A DNA stretch of 64,000 nucleotides from positions 510,453 to 574,452 of the forward strand of contig JABTTW010000002.1 in assembly GCA_015075745.1 (NCBI GenBank), given 5' to 3'. Positions within the stretch are counted from its first letter, which is position 1; every line of letters starts with the position of its first letter. Of this stretch, positions 45,091-53,476 are shown in pieces. Source of the stretch: Planctomycetia bacterium. GTDB taxonomy: Bacteria; Planctomycetota; Phycisphaerae; UBA1845; UTPLA1. A model generated the notes under the pieces. That model had not been told where the DNA came from and ran no database searches. It was given only the letters and a program-made list of their open reading frames with translations. The translations under genes and the position numbers were made by a program.

Positions 45091-45197
45091 GTAAGGAAAA
45101 GCGCTGGAAGGAACTCAGCTTCCCGGATTTGAAATCGCTCTTATCCGTCGCGGGGAGATGGTTTGTAAGAAGGTGATGCGATGCGACGCGGCAATCG

Positions 45198-45634
45198 CTA
45201 CTTTAACGGAATGTGATACAGGCTGGGCTTCGGACGACCCACGAGACTCGAAAAGTACCGGTTGGCCATCACCGCGATCGGAAAAACGCCGGGCAAAAAG
45301 GGCACATAGGCGAGCATCCATCCAATACGTCGGAGATCTTTAGTCAACGGAGCCGCAGCCCCCCGCCGACCAGGTCTCGATGAATGTATGTGTGACAAAA
45401 CTCCGTCTCCGGAAACATGGCAATGCCGAAACGTCGATCCAGCATTACCGCAAGCGCCGTCGTCCCGCTCCATTGACTGCCGACTAAAAAAATCGGCTTC
45501 GTCCTTTCGATGAATCGGAAGAGCTTGACCCGATCTTGATCGCGAGTACACCGACTCTGCTCTTCGAGAAGTGCAAATGACTGGTTACAGATTCGCGATG
45601 ATCGTATGAAGCTCTCGTAAAGATTCGGTCTCGC
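45198..45634 (-). pseudogene. Remnant of a sulfotransferase-like gene
   Basis: The minus-strand frame 45634-45344 has no start codon but encodes FIERTKPIFLVGSQWSG then TTALAVMLDRRFGIAMFPETEF, the 5'-phosphosulfate (PAPS) loop of sulfotransferases. It stops at TGA 45346-45344. A second frame continues from about 45340 to 45198 (IGWMLAYVPFLPGVFPIAVM then ANRYFSSLVGRPKPSLY) and looks like the C-terminus of a real protein. An internal deletion or frameshift, together with loss of the N-terminus, would explain both. It lies between the flippase and the kinase-like/methyltransferase genes. The C-terminal part may come from a different gene. Confidence 0.45.
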
Positions 45635-45682
45635 TCACCCTCGCCCCCATTAATTCGGGGCTCTGAATCCAAGCAAATCCCA

Positions 45683-47086
45683 TTACCGTTCGCTCCGCAA
45701 AAGGATAGCGGCGGTTCGCTCGTTTGACGCGCCATCCTCCGCGGACGTCATGGCGCCGATCTCAAACGACACGTTGTTCCGAAGCTCGCCAAGGTACCGC
45801 TCGACATCAGCCCGCGTGTCGAACTCATGTCCCTCATAGATCAAGAACGACCACGGGATCCTCGCAATTGATTCCATCCACCCGATGTGCCCATGAACCG
45901 CCAGGTATGAAAGGCCGCAACCCTGAACCGACGGCCCCAGCCAGTCGGGCAGGTCGTCTCCCAGGCGCCGATCACGTTTGAGTTGAGCGCCCGTCGTCGA
46001 GTACCGCGTACAGCCCAGACTGGAAAGCAATCGCTCAGTGTGCGGCACGACATTCGGAAAGTCCCAACCATGGCACCACTTTGCGCCCCACTTCAGATAC
46101 TCGGCGATCATCATGCCGATGTTGCAGCCGACATCGAGCATCAGCCGATCCCTCACTTGAACCCCGGCCTTTTGGAGTAATTCCGTGAACATGGTCGATC
46201 GTGACTCCACCGATCGCTTGGCTGGCATGTTCACGCCGGGAATGGATTGATAAAGTATTCGACCCCCGCCGAGCAGACGCTTATCCCCGAAGTGTGAGTC
46301 GTCGACGGCCGTACGGGCAACCTGGTCCAGATACTTGCTGTAGTTTCCGGTGACGAAGTTCTGAAAGTCAACGTACTGAAACTTCCCGTCCTCATCGATA
46401 ATGGCGTTCCCATTACAGGAAGGTGGCAGAAAATCAATATTGCGATGCGCCCCCGTCGCAATCGTCATCAACGTGCCTTCTTCTTCGAGCCGGCGCATCT
46501 TCGCGACACCCGCCTCGCACTCCTCCGTCGTCGGCTCTCGTCCCTGAACGTGCCGCATCACGTACGCAGTCCAGATCTGGCTGCCGCAAACCAATTCCAC
46601 AAGATCGTAAATGCGCGGCCCAAGTCCCTCGTTGTAAAGCATGTTCGCCGCAAGCAGCAAATGGCGATCGATTTCCTTTCGCTTAATCCCCGGACCATAC
46701 GTACTCTCGCCGACAGGGCCCGCAGCCTTCAGGAGTTTTACCCCGGCGTCTGGCGGATACTCGTTCTTAAGAACCTTAAACGGCGTTCCCGCCACGGTCT
46801 CGGGAGGCAGGTACAACGCAAATACGCCGTTTCCATGCTTTAAGCCCGCTGCCTCTACGCAACCCTTGATCGACTCCACTGTCGGAAAGTCTGCCTGAGG
46901 AATCTCGATTCGCCGAATCCCCTGATACGGAAGCACGTTCTGCCAGCTCGCCGCCTTCTGAAGTCCGGGGAACAAGTGTCGCCAGCTCAAACGCCGGACG
47001 ACGTAATATTCCATTCGCGCGCGATCCTTGATGTCTCGCGCAGCGGCGAATGCTCTTGGAAACTGGGCCTTCAGAAATGCCTTCAT
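45683..47086 (-). CDS. Kinase-like/methyltransferase fusion protein
   Basis: A 467-residue protein. Residues about 120-270 resemble the lipopolysaccharide-kinase/RIO-like fold: RHLLLAANMLYNEGLGPRIYDLVEL, TAYVMRHVQGREPT, then KFQYVDFQNFVTG in the place of the metal-binding DFG-like loop. Residues about 310-467 form a class-I SAM methyltransferase: RLMLDVGCNIGMMIAEYLKWGAKWCHGWDFPN. Together they could add a phosphate and a methyl group at a chain end, which would stop chain extension (inferred by analogy with WbdD-type terminators, whose domain order is different). It starts 10 bases after the uronate epimerase gene. Confidence 0.65.
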   Translation of the reverse strand: MKAFLKAQFPRAFAAARDIKDRARMEYYVVRRLSWRHLFPGLQKAASWQNVLPYQGIRRIEIPQADFPTVESIKGCVEAAGLKHGNGVFALYLPPETVAGTPFKVLKNEYPPDAGVKLLKAAGPVGESTYGPGIKRKEIDRHLLLAANMLYNEGLGPRIYDLVELVCGSQIWTAYVMRHVQGREPTTEECEAGVAKMRRLEEEGTLMTIATGAHRNIDFLPPSCNGNAIIDEDGKFQYVDFQNFVTGNYSKYLDQVARTAVDDSHFGDKRLLGGGRILYQSIPGVNMPAKRSVESRSTMFTELLQKAGVQVRDRLMLDVGCNIGMMIAEYLKWGAKWCHGWDFPNVVPHTERLLSSLGCTRYSTTGAQLKRDRRLGDDLPDWLGPSVQGCGLSYLAVHGHIGWMESIARIPWSFLIYEGHEFDTRADVERYLGELRNNVSFEIGAMTSAEDGASNERTAAILLRSER

Positions 47087-47096
47087 CTCTCTTCCT

Positions 47097-48047
47097 CTAG
47101 GGTGCTACGGACTTGCTCAACCATTGAGCGAACTTGGCCAACCCGGCCTCAATCTCCGTGCTTGGTTCGTATCCCAGTTCCGCCTTCGCTCTGCTTACGT
47201 CTGCATAAGTCTGATGCACGTCCCCCGGCTGAAGCGGAAGTCGCTCAATCATCGCCTTCTTGCCGACCGCCCGCTCAATCGCTGCGATCAAGTCACTGAG
47301 CGACACCGGCCGGGATTCCCCAAGATTGTAAATCTTGTATCCACCACAGTGATCGATTGCGGCAACAACCCCGGCGATGATGTCATCAATATAGGTGTGG
47401 TCCCGCATCATGCTGCCGTCGCCAAAGACCGGGATCGACTTGCCCGCAAGAATCAACTTTGCAAACTTATGGATCGCAAGGTCCGGCCGCTGTCGCGCGC
47501 CATACACCGTAAAGAACCGAAGACACGTGATATCCATCCCGAACAGATGGTGATAGGCATGGCAGATCAGTTCGCCGGCCTTCTTTGTCGCCGCATATGG
47601 CGAGATCGGATTGTCCACCACATCCGTCTCGGAGAACGGCACCTTCTTAATGTTCCCGTACACGCTCGAACTGCTGGCAAAGACCAGCTTCTTCATCCCC
47701 AGCTTTCGCATCGTCTCAAGGATGACGTTCGTCCCGCGAACGTTCACGTCCTGATAGAGCAGCGGATCCTCGATCGATGGTCGCACCCCGGCACGCGCCG
47801 CCAGATGAACCACCAGATCACACCCCTTCAGCGCGGCGGCCACAACTTCCGCATCGCGAATGTCACCCTCAACCAGACGAAAATTGGAATTCGTCAGGCA
47901 TCCGGCGATGTTCGCGCGCTTGATCTTCGGATCATAAAAACTGTCGAAACTATCCAGCCCCACGACGCGCCGGCCATCCGCCAGCAGTCGCTCGCAAAGA
48001 TGGGAGCCGATGAAGCCCGCCGCACCGGTTACAAGTATCGTCTGCAT
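47097..48047 (-). CDS. NAD-dependent epimerase, UDP-glucuronate 4-epimerase-like
   Basis: A 316-residue extended SDR. It has TGAAGFIGSHLCERLL (NAD loop), LDSFDSFYDPKIKRANI (the FYDPxxKR motif of UDP-glucuronate 4-epimerases), SSSSVYGN, and the catalytic YAATK. Substrate loop: RFFTVYGARQRPDLAIHKFAKLIL. Located six bases after ugd, it probably converts UDP-glucuronate to UDP-galacturonate for the glycan. UDP-glucose 4-epimerase activity is an alternative. Confidence 0.82.
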   Translation of the reverse strand: MQTILVTGAAGFIGSHLCERLLADGRRVVGLDSFDSFYDPKIKRANIAGCLTNSNFRLVEGDIRDAEVVAAALKGCDLVVHLAARAGVRPSIEDPLLYQDVNVRGTNVILETMRKLGMKKLVFASSSSVYGNIKKVPFSETDVVDNPISPYAATKKAGELICHAYHHLFGMDITCLRFFTVYGARQRPDLAIHKFAKLILAGKSIPVFGDGSMMRDHTYIDDIIAGVVAAIDHCGGYKIYNLGESRPVSLSDLIAAIERAVGKKAMIERLPLQPGDVHQTYADVSRAKAELGYEPSTEIEAGLAKFAQWLSKSVAP

Positions 48048-48053
48048 ATTCTC

Positions 48054-49376
48054 TCACCCACACTGACCGGCCGTCGGTCGGCCCACGCTGTGATATTCGA
48101 AACCCATTCGCTTCATAAACGCGGGGTCGTACAGATTCCGCCCATCGAACACCACCGGCCGCCGCAGGTTCTTCTTCATCAGGTCGAATTCCGGCACCCG
48201 GAACTCCTGCCAGTCCGTGAAAATCACCAGACCATCGGCCCCGTTCAATGCCTCGTAACCATCCTCATGATATGTGATGCCGGTCTCGCCAAGCGTCCTT
48301 CGCGCATTCGGCATGGCTTCGGGATCGTGCGCCCGAATGGTGACACCGTTCTTCAGAAACATCTGGATGGCCGTGATCGCCGGCGCCTCGCGGATGTCAT
48401 CAGTCCGCCCCTTGAACGCCAGCCCCCATACCGCCAGCGTGACCGGGCCCTTGCCCTTCTCAAAACGCTCAATCACGCGCTGAGCGAAATGCCGCCGCTG
48501 CTTTTGGTTCGTATCCTGGGCCGCCTGCGTGATGAGCGGGATGTAATCCACCTCGCGCCCCATCGAAACCAGCGCGCTCACGTCCTTCGGAAAACACGAT
48601 CCGCCATACCCCACACCGGGAAACAAGAATGGATGGCCGATTCGCGAGTCCGAACCAACGCCCGCACGAACCAGTTCCACGTCCGCCCCATACCGCTCGC
48701 ACAGGTTGGCGATCTCATTCATGAATGAGACCTTGGTCGCCAGCAGCGCATTCGCCGCGTACTTGGTCATCTCCGCGCTCGCCGGGTCCATCACCAGAAT
48801 CCGCTCGCGCTTCCGCATGAACGCCGAGTAGAGCTGCTTCATGATCTCCACGACCGCCGGATTCGTCGTACCGATCACCACTCGGTCTGGCTTCATGAAG
48901 TCGTCGAGCGCCGCTCCCTCCTTCATGAACTCCGGATTGCTCACGCAATCGAACGGGTGATCCGTCGCTGCCTTGACGACATCTCCAATTTTCTTATGCG
49001 TCCCCACCGGTACCGTGCTTTTCGTCACAATGATCCGGTACCCGTCCATGACCTTGGCGATCTGCTCGGCGACACTGAGCAATGCCGACAAGTCCGCGCT
49101 GCCGTCGTCCGCTTGCGGCGTCCCCACCGCAAGGAACATGATCAGCGAATTGGCCGTCGCATGAGCCAGGTCGGTGGTAAACTCCAGCCGACCGGCCTTG
49201 GCATTCCGCTGAACAATCTCAGCCAAACCGGGCTCATAAATGGGAATCTCGCCCTCGCGCAGCTTGGCAATCTTCGCCTCGTCAACGTCAACGCAGATGA
49301 CGTGATTTCCAACATCCGAGAAGCACGCTCCCGCGACGAGCCCGACGTAACCAGTCCCAACCACACCTACTCGCAT
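48054..49376 (-). CDS. ugd: UDP-glucose 6-dehydrogenase
   Basis: A 440-residue enzyme that oxidises UDP-glucose to UDP-glucuronate in two NAD-dependent steps. N-terminal MRVGVVGTGYVGLVAGACFSDVG is the NAD loop; VGTPQADDGSADLSAL follows. The catalytic Cys lies in GVGYGGSCFPKDVSAL, and the C-terminal domain has GLAFKGRTDDIREAP. The first gene of the 24 kb glycan operon, preceded by a leader with two hairpins. UDP-ManNAc dehydrogenase is a less likely alternative. Confidence 0.93.
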   Translation of the reverse strand: MRVGVVGTGYVGLVAGACFSDVGNHVICVDVDEAKIAKLREGEIPIYEPGLAEIVQRNAKAGRLEFTTDLAHATANSLIMFLAVGTPQADDGSADLSALLSVAEQIAKVMDGYRIIVTKSTVPVGTHKKIGDVVKAATDHPFDCVSNPEFMKEGAALDDFMKPDRVVIGTTNPAVVEIMKQLYSAFMRKRERILVMDPASAEMTKYAANALLATKVSFMNEIANLCERYGADVELVRAGVGSDSRIGHPFLFPGVGYGGSCFPKDVSALVSMGREVDYIPLITQAAQDTNQKQRRHFAQRVIERFEKGKGPVTLAVWGLAFKGRTDDIREAPAITAIQMFLKNGVTIRAHDPEAMPNARRTLGETGITYHEDGYEALNGADGLVIFTDWQEFRVPEFDLMKKNLRRPVVFDGRNLYDPAFMKRMGFEYHSVGRPTAGQCG

Positions 49377-49757
49377 AGCTATTCCGCCCTTATACCTACG
49401 AGCCCCCGAAATACATCAGGTACTTTGGCTCTGGATAGACTCCGTCCCCGTCAACCGCTTATCGCGATCTCACCGAATCCCTTGTCTATTCTGGACTTGC
49501 GCACGAAACGTGCGCCCCCGCAAGGGGCATCAATGATATCGGTTTCGCCTTGTGAGAACTACAGACTGAATGGATCCGCCGATCCCCCCACAATTGCCGC
49601 TCTCTCAATACGTTCCGCGCCTATGCAGGGTTTGATTTGAGGCTGAACCTCTTGATCGGGCGACCCCGCGCCGACTGCTCAGACATACCGACCAAAGAAA
49701 CTCATAAGCCATGTATTTGCAACATCTTAAGACATGGACGGATGATCGATCCTCGGA
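49377..49757 (-). promoter_or_regulatory. Leader region of the glycan operon with two tandem hairpins
   Basis: This 381-base region precedes ugd. Two perfect stem-loops lie side by side with no spacer, 123-151 bases before the ugd start. The first is GCGCAC (49499-49504), loop GAAAC, GTGCGC (49510-49515). The second is CCCC (49516-49519), loop GCAA, GGGG (49524-49527). On the transcript (minus strand) the GGGG/CCCC stem comes first. Adjacent stems can stack. Leader hairpins of this kind are known targets of NusG-paralogue antiterminators, and such a gene lies upstream at 51353. I see no clear -35/-10 pair. Confidence 0.4.
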
Positions 49758-49761
49758 TTAG

Positions 49762-51352
49762 CCCGCATATTTCATCAGTGATCTTCGAATGGTGATGGAC
49801 GGAGTTTTTCGGCTTTGTGCGTGAGCGGAGGGATGAAGGTGGAGGTTGGAGCGCGCAGGGCCCCCTTACCCCCAAGCGGTGATCAGGTTGTTTTTCGGGT
49901 CATGATGGGGCGGGCGGGATCAGGCGGAGTCGTGGAACCAGGGATCGCCACAGGTCCTGCAGGGGGCAGCTGCTCGACAGTCGCAGTACGACGCGGCGCA
50001 CGGAGACGACCACCCGCGCGGCGACCTTGAAGAGTTTCAGGCGAATGGTGTTCACCTGGGCCTCGGCCAGTTCGGTGCCGGCCAGGGCCGTGCGGCGCAG
50101 CGTTTCCACCAGGACGTAGGCCGCCGAGGACAACAGCAGCCGGAACTGATTGGCCAGGAAGGCGTGGCAACTGGTGCGATCGGCGAAGAGCCCGAGCTGC
50201 TGCTCCTTGATGCGGTTCTCCATGTCGCCGCGGGCCGTGTACAGACCGTCGTAGATATCGTTCGGCGTGCGGTCGGTCAGGTTGGTCACCACGAATCGAA
50301 CGTTGGGCCCCTGAACCAGCCGCTCGGCCTTGACGATCACGCGGCGCGGGCGATCCCAGGTCTGCGCCGCGTACTCGATCTCGTGGAAGTTCCGCACCTT
50401 CTGCTGCGTGGTGGCGAACTGGGCCTCGGCCGCCTGCATGAAGGACTCGGCCGCTTTCTCCAGGACGGTGTTGCGGGCCAGGCCCAGCACGTACTTGACG
50501 CCGTGCCGGTCGCACCATTTCATCATTCGCCGGCGGCAGAAGCCGGAATCCCCGCGGACGATGATCCGCACCCCGGGCCACGCCTGTCGCAAGCGCTGCA
50601 CCAGCAGCTTCAGGATGGGCCAGGCGTGATGGGCCCCGTCGATGTTGCTGGGCCGCAGGTAGGAGACCAGCAGCCGCGAGCCGCAGAACACATACAGCGG
50701 TAGGAAGCAGTGGTGGTCGTAATAGCCGTGGAAGAAGCGGCCTTCCTGGTTGCCGTGGATCGGATCGTCGGTCGCGTCGAAGTCGAGGATCAATTCCTCC
50801 GGCGGCGATTCATAGGACGCGATGAACTGCTCCACCAGCACACGCGACATTCGTGCCAGGTCGCCGCGCGTGACGCGGTTCTCCAGCCGGCACAAGGTCG
50901 GACTGCTGGCCAGCGGCTCATCCGCGCTCGGCGGCCGCCCGGTCAGGACCGCCAGCACGGGATCGCTCCGCAGGGCTTGATGGTCGTTGAGATCTTCGTA
51001 GCCCATCGCAATGGCAAAGATGCGCTGGGCCAGCATGACCCGCTGGTCATGTTGAATTCGGGCCGGATCACGCGGGTCGTTGATGACCCCGGCCAGTTGA
51101 TCGACCAGGCCCAGACGCCGCTCGACCTCCCGAAGCAGCAGACCCCCGGCGTCTGAGGTGAGCGTTCCGCCTGTGAAATCGGCCACGATTTTCTTGCGGC
51201 CGAGACTGGAAAAGAACATCGGTTTGCTGTTACAGTCTGTCACGAAAAAGCCTCCCTGCCTATGGACCGGAATGTTCTTACGAAACCCCAGTCTACAGGG
51301 CTTCGAGGCTTTTTCTATTCCTATTCAACGCCGACCTGATGAAATATTCGGG
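49762..51352 (-). mobile_element. IS1380-family insertion sequence, copy 2
   Basis: This 1591-bp element has the same ends as copy 1. The target duplication is TTAG at 49758-49761 and 51353-51356. On the minus strand this is CTAA, the last base of the final Pro codon plus the TAA stop of the NusG-paralogue gene, so the gene still ends correctly. Sequence and length match copy 1. The element now separates the antiterminator gene from the ugd operon leader. Confidence 0.93.
49900..51243 (-). CDS. IS1380-family DDE transposase (copy 2)
   Basis: A 447-residue transposase identical in sequence to the copy 1 protein, with the same acidic catalytic regions, GTG start, GGAGG seven bases upstream and leader inverted repeat (51245-51254 and 51305-51314). 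The frame is intact. Confidence 0.92.
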   Translation of the reverse strand: MTDCNSKPMFFSSLGRKKIVADFTGGTLTSDAGGLLLREVERRLGLVDQLAGVINDPRDPARIQHDQRVMLAQRIFAIAMGYEDLNDHQALRSDPVLAVLTGRPPSADEPLASSPTLCRLENRVTRGDLARMSRVLVEQFIASYESPPEELILDFDATDDPIHGNQEGRFFHGYYDHHCFLPLYVFCGSRLLVSYLRPSNIDGAHHAWPILKLLVQRLRQAWPGVRIIVRGDSGFCRRRMMKWCDRHGVKYVLGLARNTVLEKAAESFMQAAEAQFATTQQKVRNFHEIEYAAQTWDRPRRVIVKAERLVQGPNVRFVVTNLTDRTPNDIYDGLYTARGDMENRIKEQQLGLFADRTSCHAFLANQFRLLLSSAAYVLVETLRRTALAGTELAEAQVNTIRLKLFKVAARVVVSVRRVVLRLSSSCPLQDLWRSLVPRLRLIPPAPS

Positions 51353-51898
51353 TTAGGGCGCGTTCATTCTTTCCAGTACGTCGTCCGATACCTCTACGCT
51401 CACGGATTGGCCCAGCATCACCACATTGAGCACCAGGCGTACGCGTACGCGTCCGCTTCGCTGGAGGACAATCCCCTCAACCCCCATCAGCGGCCCCGAC
51501 GTCACGCGCGCCCAATCCCCCACCTTGATCTCGGGATGCCAGCGAAGTCCGACGCCGGTCGAGATCGCTTTGTAAATCTCCCGAAGCTCGCGCACCAGCG
51601 ACTCCTGCCGAGGCACATCGATCACCGTCACGATGCGGTTCGTCTTCAGCGCTCGCAGCCGCTCCTCCTCCGTCGCATTGAAAAACAGGTAACCGGGAAA
51701 AATAGGGACGACGCTCTTGTAAACACGTCGCGAAATGCGGCCTCGCGTCTGTCGCGGCTGAAGCGGCAGAAAGTGAACGATGCCCGACTGCACAAGCTCC
51801 CCGGCCAGCGACTTCTCATTACGCGGCTTGGTGTGCGCGACCCACCAGCGCCCCGCGAGACCATCGGGAATCGCTTCCTCTGCCGGCAACATGATCAT
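51353..51898 (-). CDS. NusG-paralogue transcription antiterminator (UpxY/LoaP/RfaH type)
   Basis: A 181-residue protein. The NGN domain begins RWWVAHTKPRNEKSLAGELV, the pattern of specialised NusG paralogues, with FPGYLFFNA in the core. The C-terminal KOW domain contains VKVGDWARVTSGPLMGVEGIVLQR. It differs from general NusG by lacking the long acidic N-terminus. Such proteins bind RNA polymerase and prevent termination in long capsule and polysaccharide operons. I choose ATG 51898, 11 bases after fcl; the frame upstream (to 52063) lies in fcl. Its stop is inside the target duplication of IS copy 2. Confidence 0.82.
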   Translation of the reverse strand: MIMLPAEEAIPDGLAGRWWVAHTKPRNEKSLAGELVQSGIVHFLPLQPRQTRGRISRRVYKSVVPIFPGYLFFNATEEERLRALKTNRIVTVIDVPRQESLVRELREIYKAISTGVGLRWHPEIKVGDWARVTSGPLMGVEGIVLQRSGRVRVRLVLNVVMLGQSVSVEVSDDVLERMNAP

Positions 51899-51909
51899 CG
51901 ATGCGTCCG

Positions 51910-52860
51910 TCACAACTTGATGCCCCGCTCGTTGCAGTACCAATCCACCGTTCGTTGCAGCCCCTCGTCGAACCCCGTCGTCGCCTCGAATCCAAACGCC
52001 GCCTTCGCACGACTCGTATCCAGACACCGTCTCGGCTGTCCGTCGGGCTTCGTCGAATCCCAAATAATCCGCCCCCTGTATCCGACGATTCCGCGAATCT
52101 TCTCCGCTAGGTCGCGGATCGTGATCTCCCGCCCCGTCCCGATGTTCACAGGCTCCGCACCATCATAGCGCTGCGTCGCCATCACAATCGCCCGGGCACA
52201 GTCCTCGACATAGAGAAACTCGCGGCTCGCCGACCCCGTCCCCCACAGCGTAACCTCCGCCGCCCCCGACACCCTGGCATCGACAAACTTGCGAATCATC
52301 GCCGGAATGACGTGACTCGTTTCCAGATCAAAGTTGTCGCCAGGCCCGTAAAGATTGACCGGAATCAAATACACGCCGTTAAGCCCATACTGCTGCCGAT
52401 AGGCCTGAAGCATGACCAAAAGCGCCTTCTTCGCAATCCCATAAGGCGCATTCGTTCCCTCAGGATAGCCGTTCCAAAGATCGTCTTCGCGAAACGGAAC
52501 CGGCGTATGCTTCGGATAAGAGCAAACCGTCCCGACCATGACGATCTTCTTCAGTCCGGCATCTCGGGCCTGTTCGATAAGATGCATGCCCATCGCCAGA
52601 TTGGCATAAAAAAACCGCCCGGGACTCGCGCGATTGGCCCCGATCCCCCCCACTTCCGCCGCCAGATGAATGACGATATCAGGTCGCAATTGCACATACA
52701 TCTGCGAGACCGCTTCCCGTTGCGTCAGATCAAATTCCGCCCTCCGCGGCACCGCAATTTGCTCGCGGCCCATTTCATTTCGCTCCAAATCTGCGCAGAC
52801 GTTTCGACCGAGGAACCCCGCCCCTCCAGTTACTGCTATGCGATGTCCCTCAAATGACAA
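51910..52860 (-). CDS. fcl: GDP-L-fucose synthase
   Basis: A 316-residue epimerase/reductase that converts GDP-4-keto-6-deoxymannose to GDP-L-fucose. It has [35 protein letters not shown], and the catalytic Tyr-Lys in [37 protein letters not shown] is the typical GDP-fucose synthase segment. It works with gmd (53477), but a DUF4160/DUF2442 pair lies between them. Confidence 0.92.
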   Translation of the reverse strand: MSFEGHRIAVTGGAGFLGRNVCADLERNEMGREQIAVPRRAEFDLTQREAVSQMYVQLRPDIVIHLAAEVGGIGANRASPGRFFYANLAMGMHLIEQARDAGLKKIVMVGTVCSYPKHTPVPFREDDLWNGYPEGTNAPYGIAKKALLVMLQAYRQQYGLNGVYLIPVNLYGPGDNFDLETSHVIPAMIRKFVDARVSGAAEVTLWGTGSASREFLYVEDCARAIVMATQRYDGAEPVNIGTGREITIRDLAEKIRGIVGYRGRIIWDSTKPDGQPRRCLDTSRAKAAFGFEATTGFDEGLQRTVDWYCNERGIKL

Positions 52861-52962
52861 GTCAATTCTCGATGTGCAGTGGTTTAATGCGCTTGCGAAT
52901 TAGAAGTCGTAGCAAACGATCGCATATTCGTTCAATCGCCAAGTCTCGAAGCGACACCAACC

Positions 52963-53220
52963 CTAACTAGACCGCGACTTGCGCCCTGAGAGCAAACCTT
53001 CGACACTAAGATCCTCGTCGATGAGCGGCCAGTGTATCCCCTCGCCGTCGCCCAGCAGTTCCCATTTATTTCTCTGCTCAGGCGTCGCCCTGCTAAGCCG
53101 AGGAAACCAGACGATCGGCACGGATATCCGCCGCCCATCTGCAAGTGAAACGACCAGTTCCTCATCGGTCACTTCGACGCCCTGAGCAAGCGGAGTTATC
53201 TCAACCACCGAAGAATTCAT
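52963..53220 (-). CDS. DUF2442 domain protein
   Basis: An 85-residue protein. GVEVTDEELVVSLADGRRISVPIVWFPRLSRAT is characteristic of DUF2442, and IHWPLIDEDLSVEGLL ends it. It is coupled to the DUF4160 gene by a 20-base overlap. Such pairs are widespread and often suspected of toxin-antitoxin function, which is not proven. I start at ATG 53220; the longer frame (to 53292) is not part of the domain. Confidence 0.82.
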   Translation of the reverse strand: MNSSVVEITPLAQGVEVTDEELVVSLADGRRISVPIVWFPRLSRATPEQRNKWELLGDGEGIHWPLIDEDLSVEGLLSGRKSRSS

Positions 53221-53437
53221 TCCACGCCTCCAGAAACCTGCCCTTGTTCTCCAAGACGAGCTTCTCAATCTGTCGAAGCTCATGCGCGGCAAAGCCTCGC
53301 GACTTCGCTAGCGCCACTTCGTTCAACCAATACTTGGCCAACAGCCGCTCCCGCTGAACGTGTATGTGAGGAGGCTCGTTACCCTCGTTGCCAAAAAAGA
53401 AAAACCGGTAGGGACCGATTCTTGCGACCGTCGGCAT
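53201..53437 (-). CDS. DUF4160 domain protein
   Basis: A 78-residue protein. MPTVARIGPYRFFFFGNEGNEPPHIHVQRE is the DUF4160 signature with its PPHIHV motif, and RGFAAHELRQIEKLVLENKGRFLEAWNEFFGG completes the domain. It is the first gene of a small two-gene unit with DUF2442, inserted between gmd and fcl. It may act as a toxin-antitoxin-like or DNA-binding module; the function is unknown. Confidence 0.85.
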   Translation of the reverse strand: MPTVARIGPYRFFFFGNEGNEPPHIHVQRERLLAKYWLNEVALAKSRGFAAHELRQIEKLVLENKGRFLEAWNEFFGG

Positions 53438-53476
53438 ATCATTATACCTCGCGAATTCGGGCAGGTATCTCGTGAC

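Noticed and set aside
45344-45346. A second Sec codon at the TGA in the sulfotransferase-like fragment
   Set aside because: The frame after this TGA (LKISDVLDGCSP) shows no similarity to sulfotransferases, and another frame continues better, so it is decay rather than recoding.
47028-48728. A 566-codon plus-strand ORF antisense to ugd and the uronate epimerase
   Set aside because: It mirrors two clear genes with intact catalytic motifs and shows no family signature of its own; GC-rich codon bias keeps the antisense frame open.
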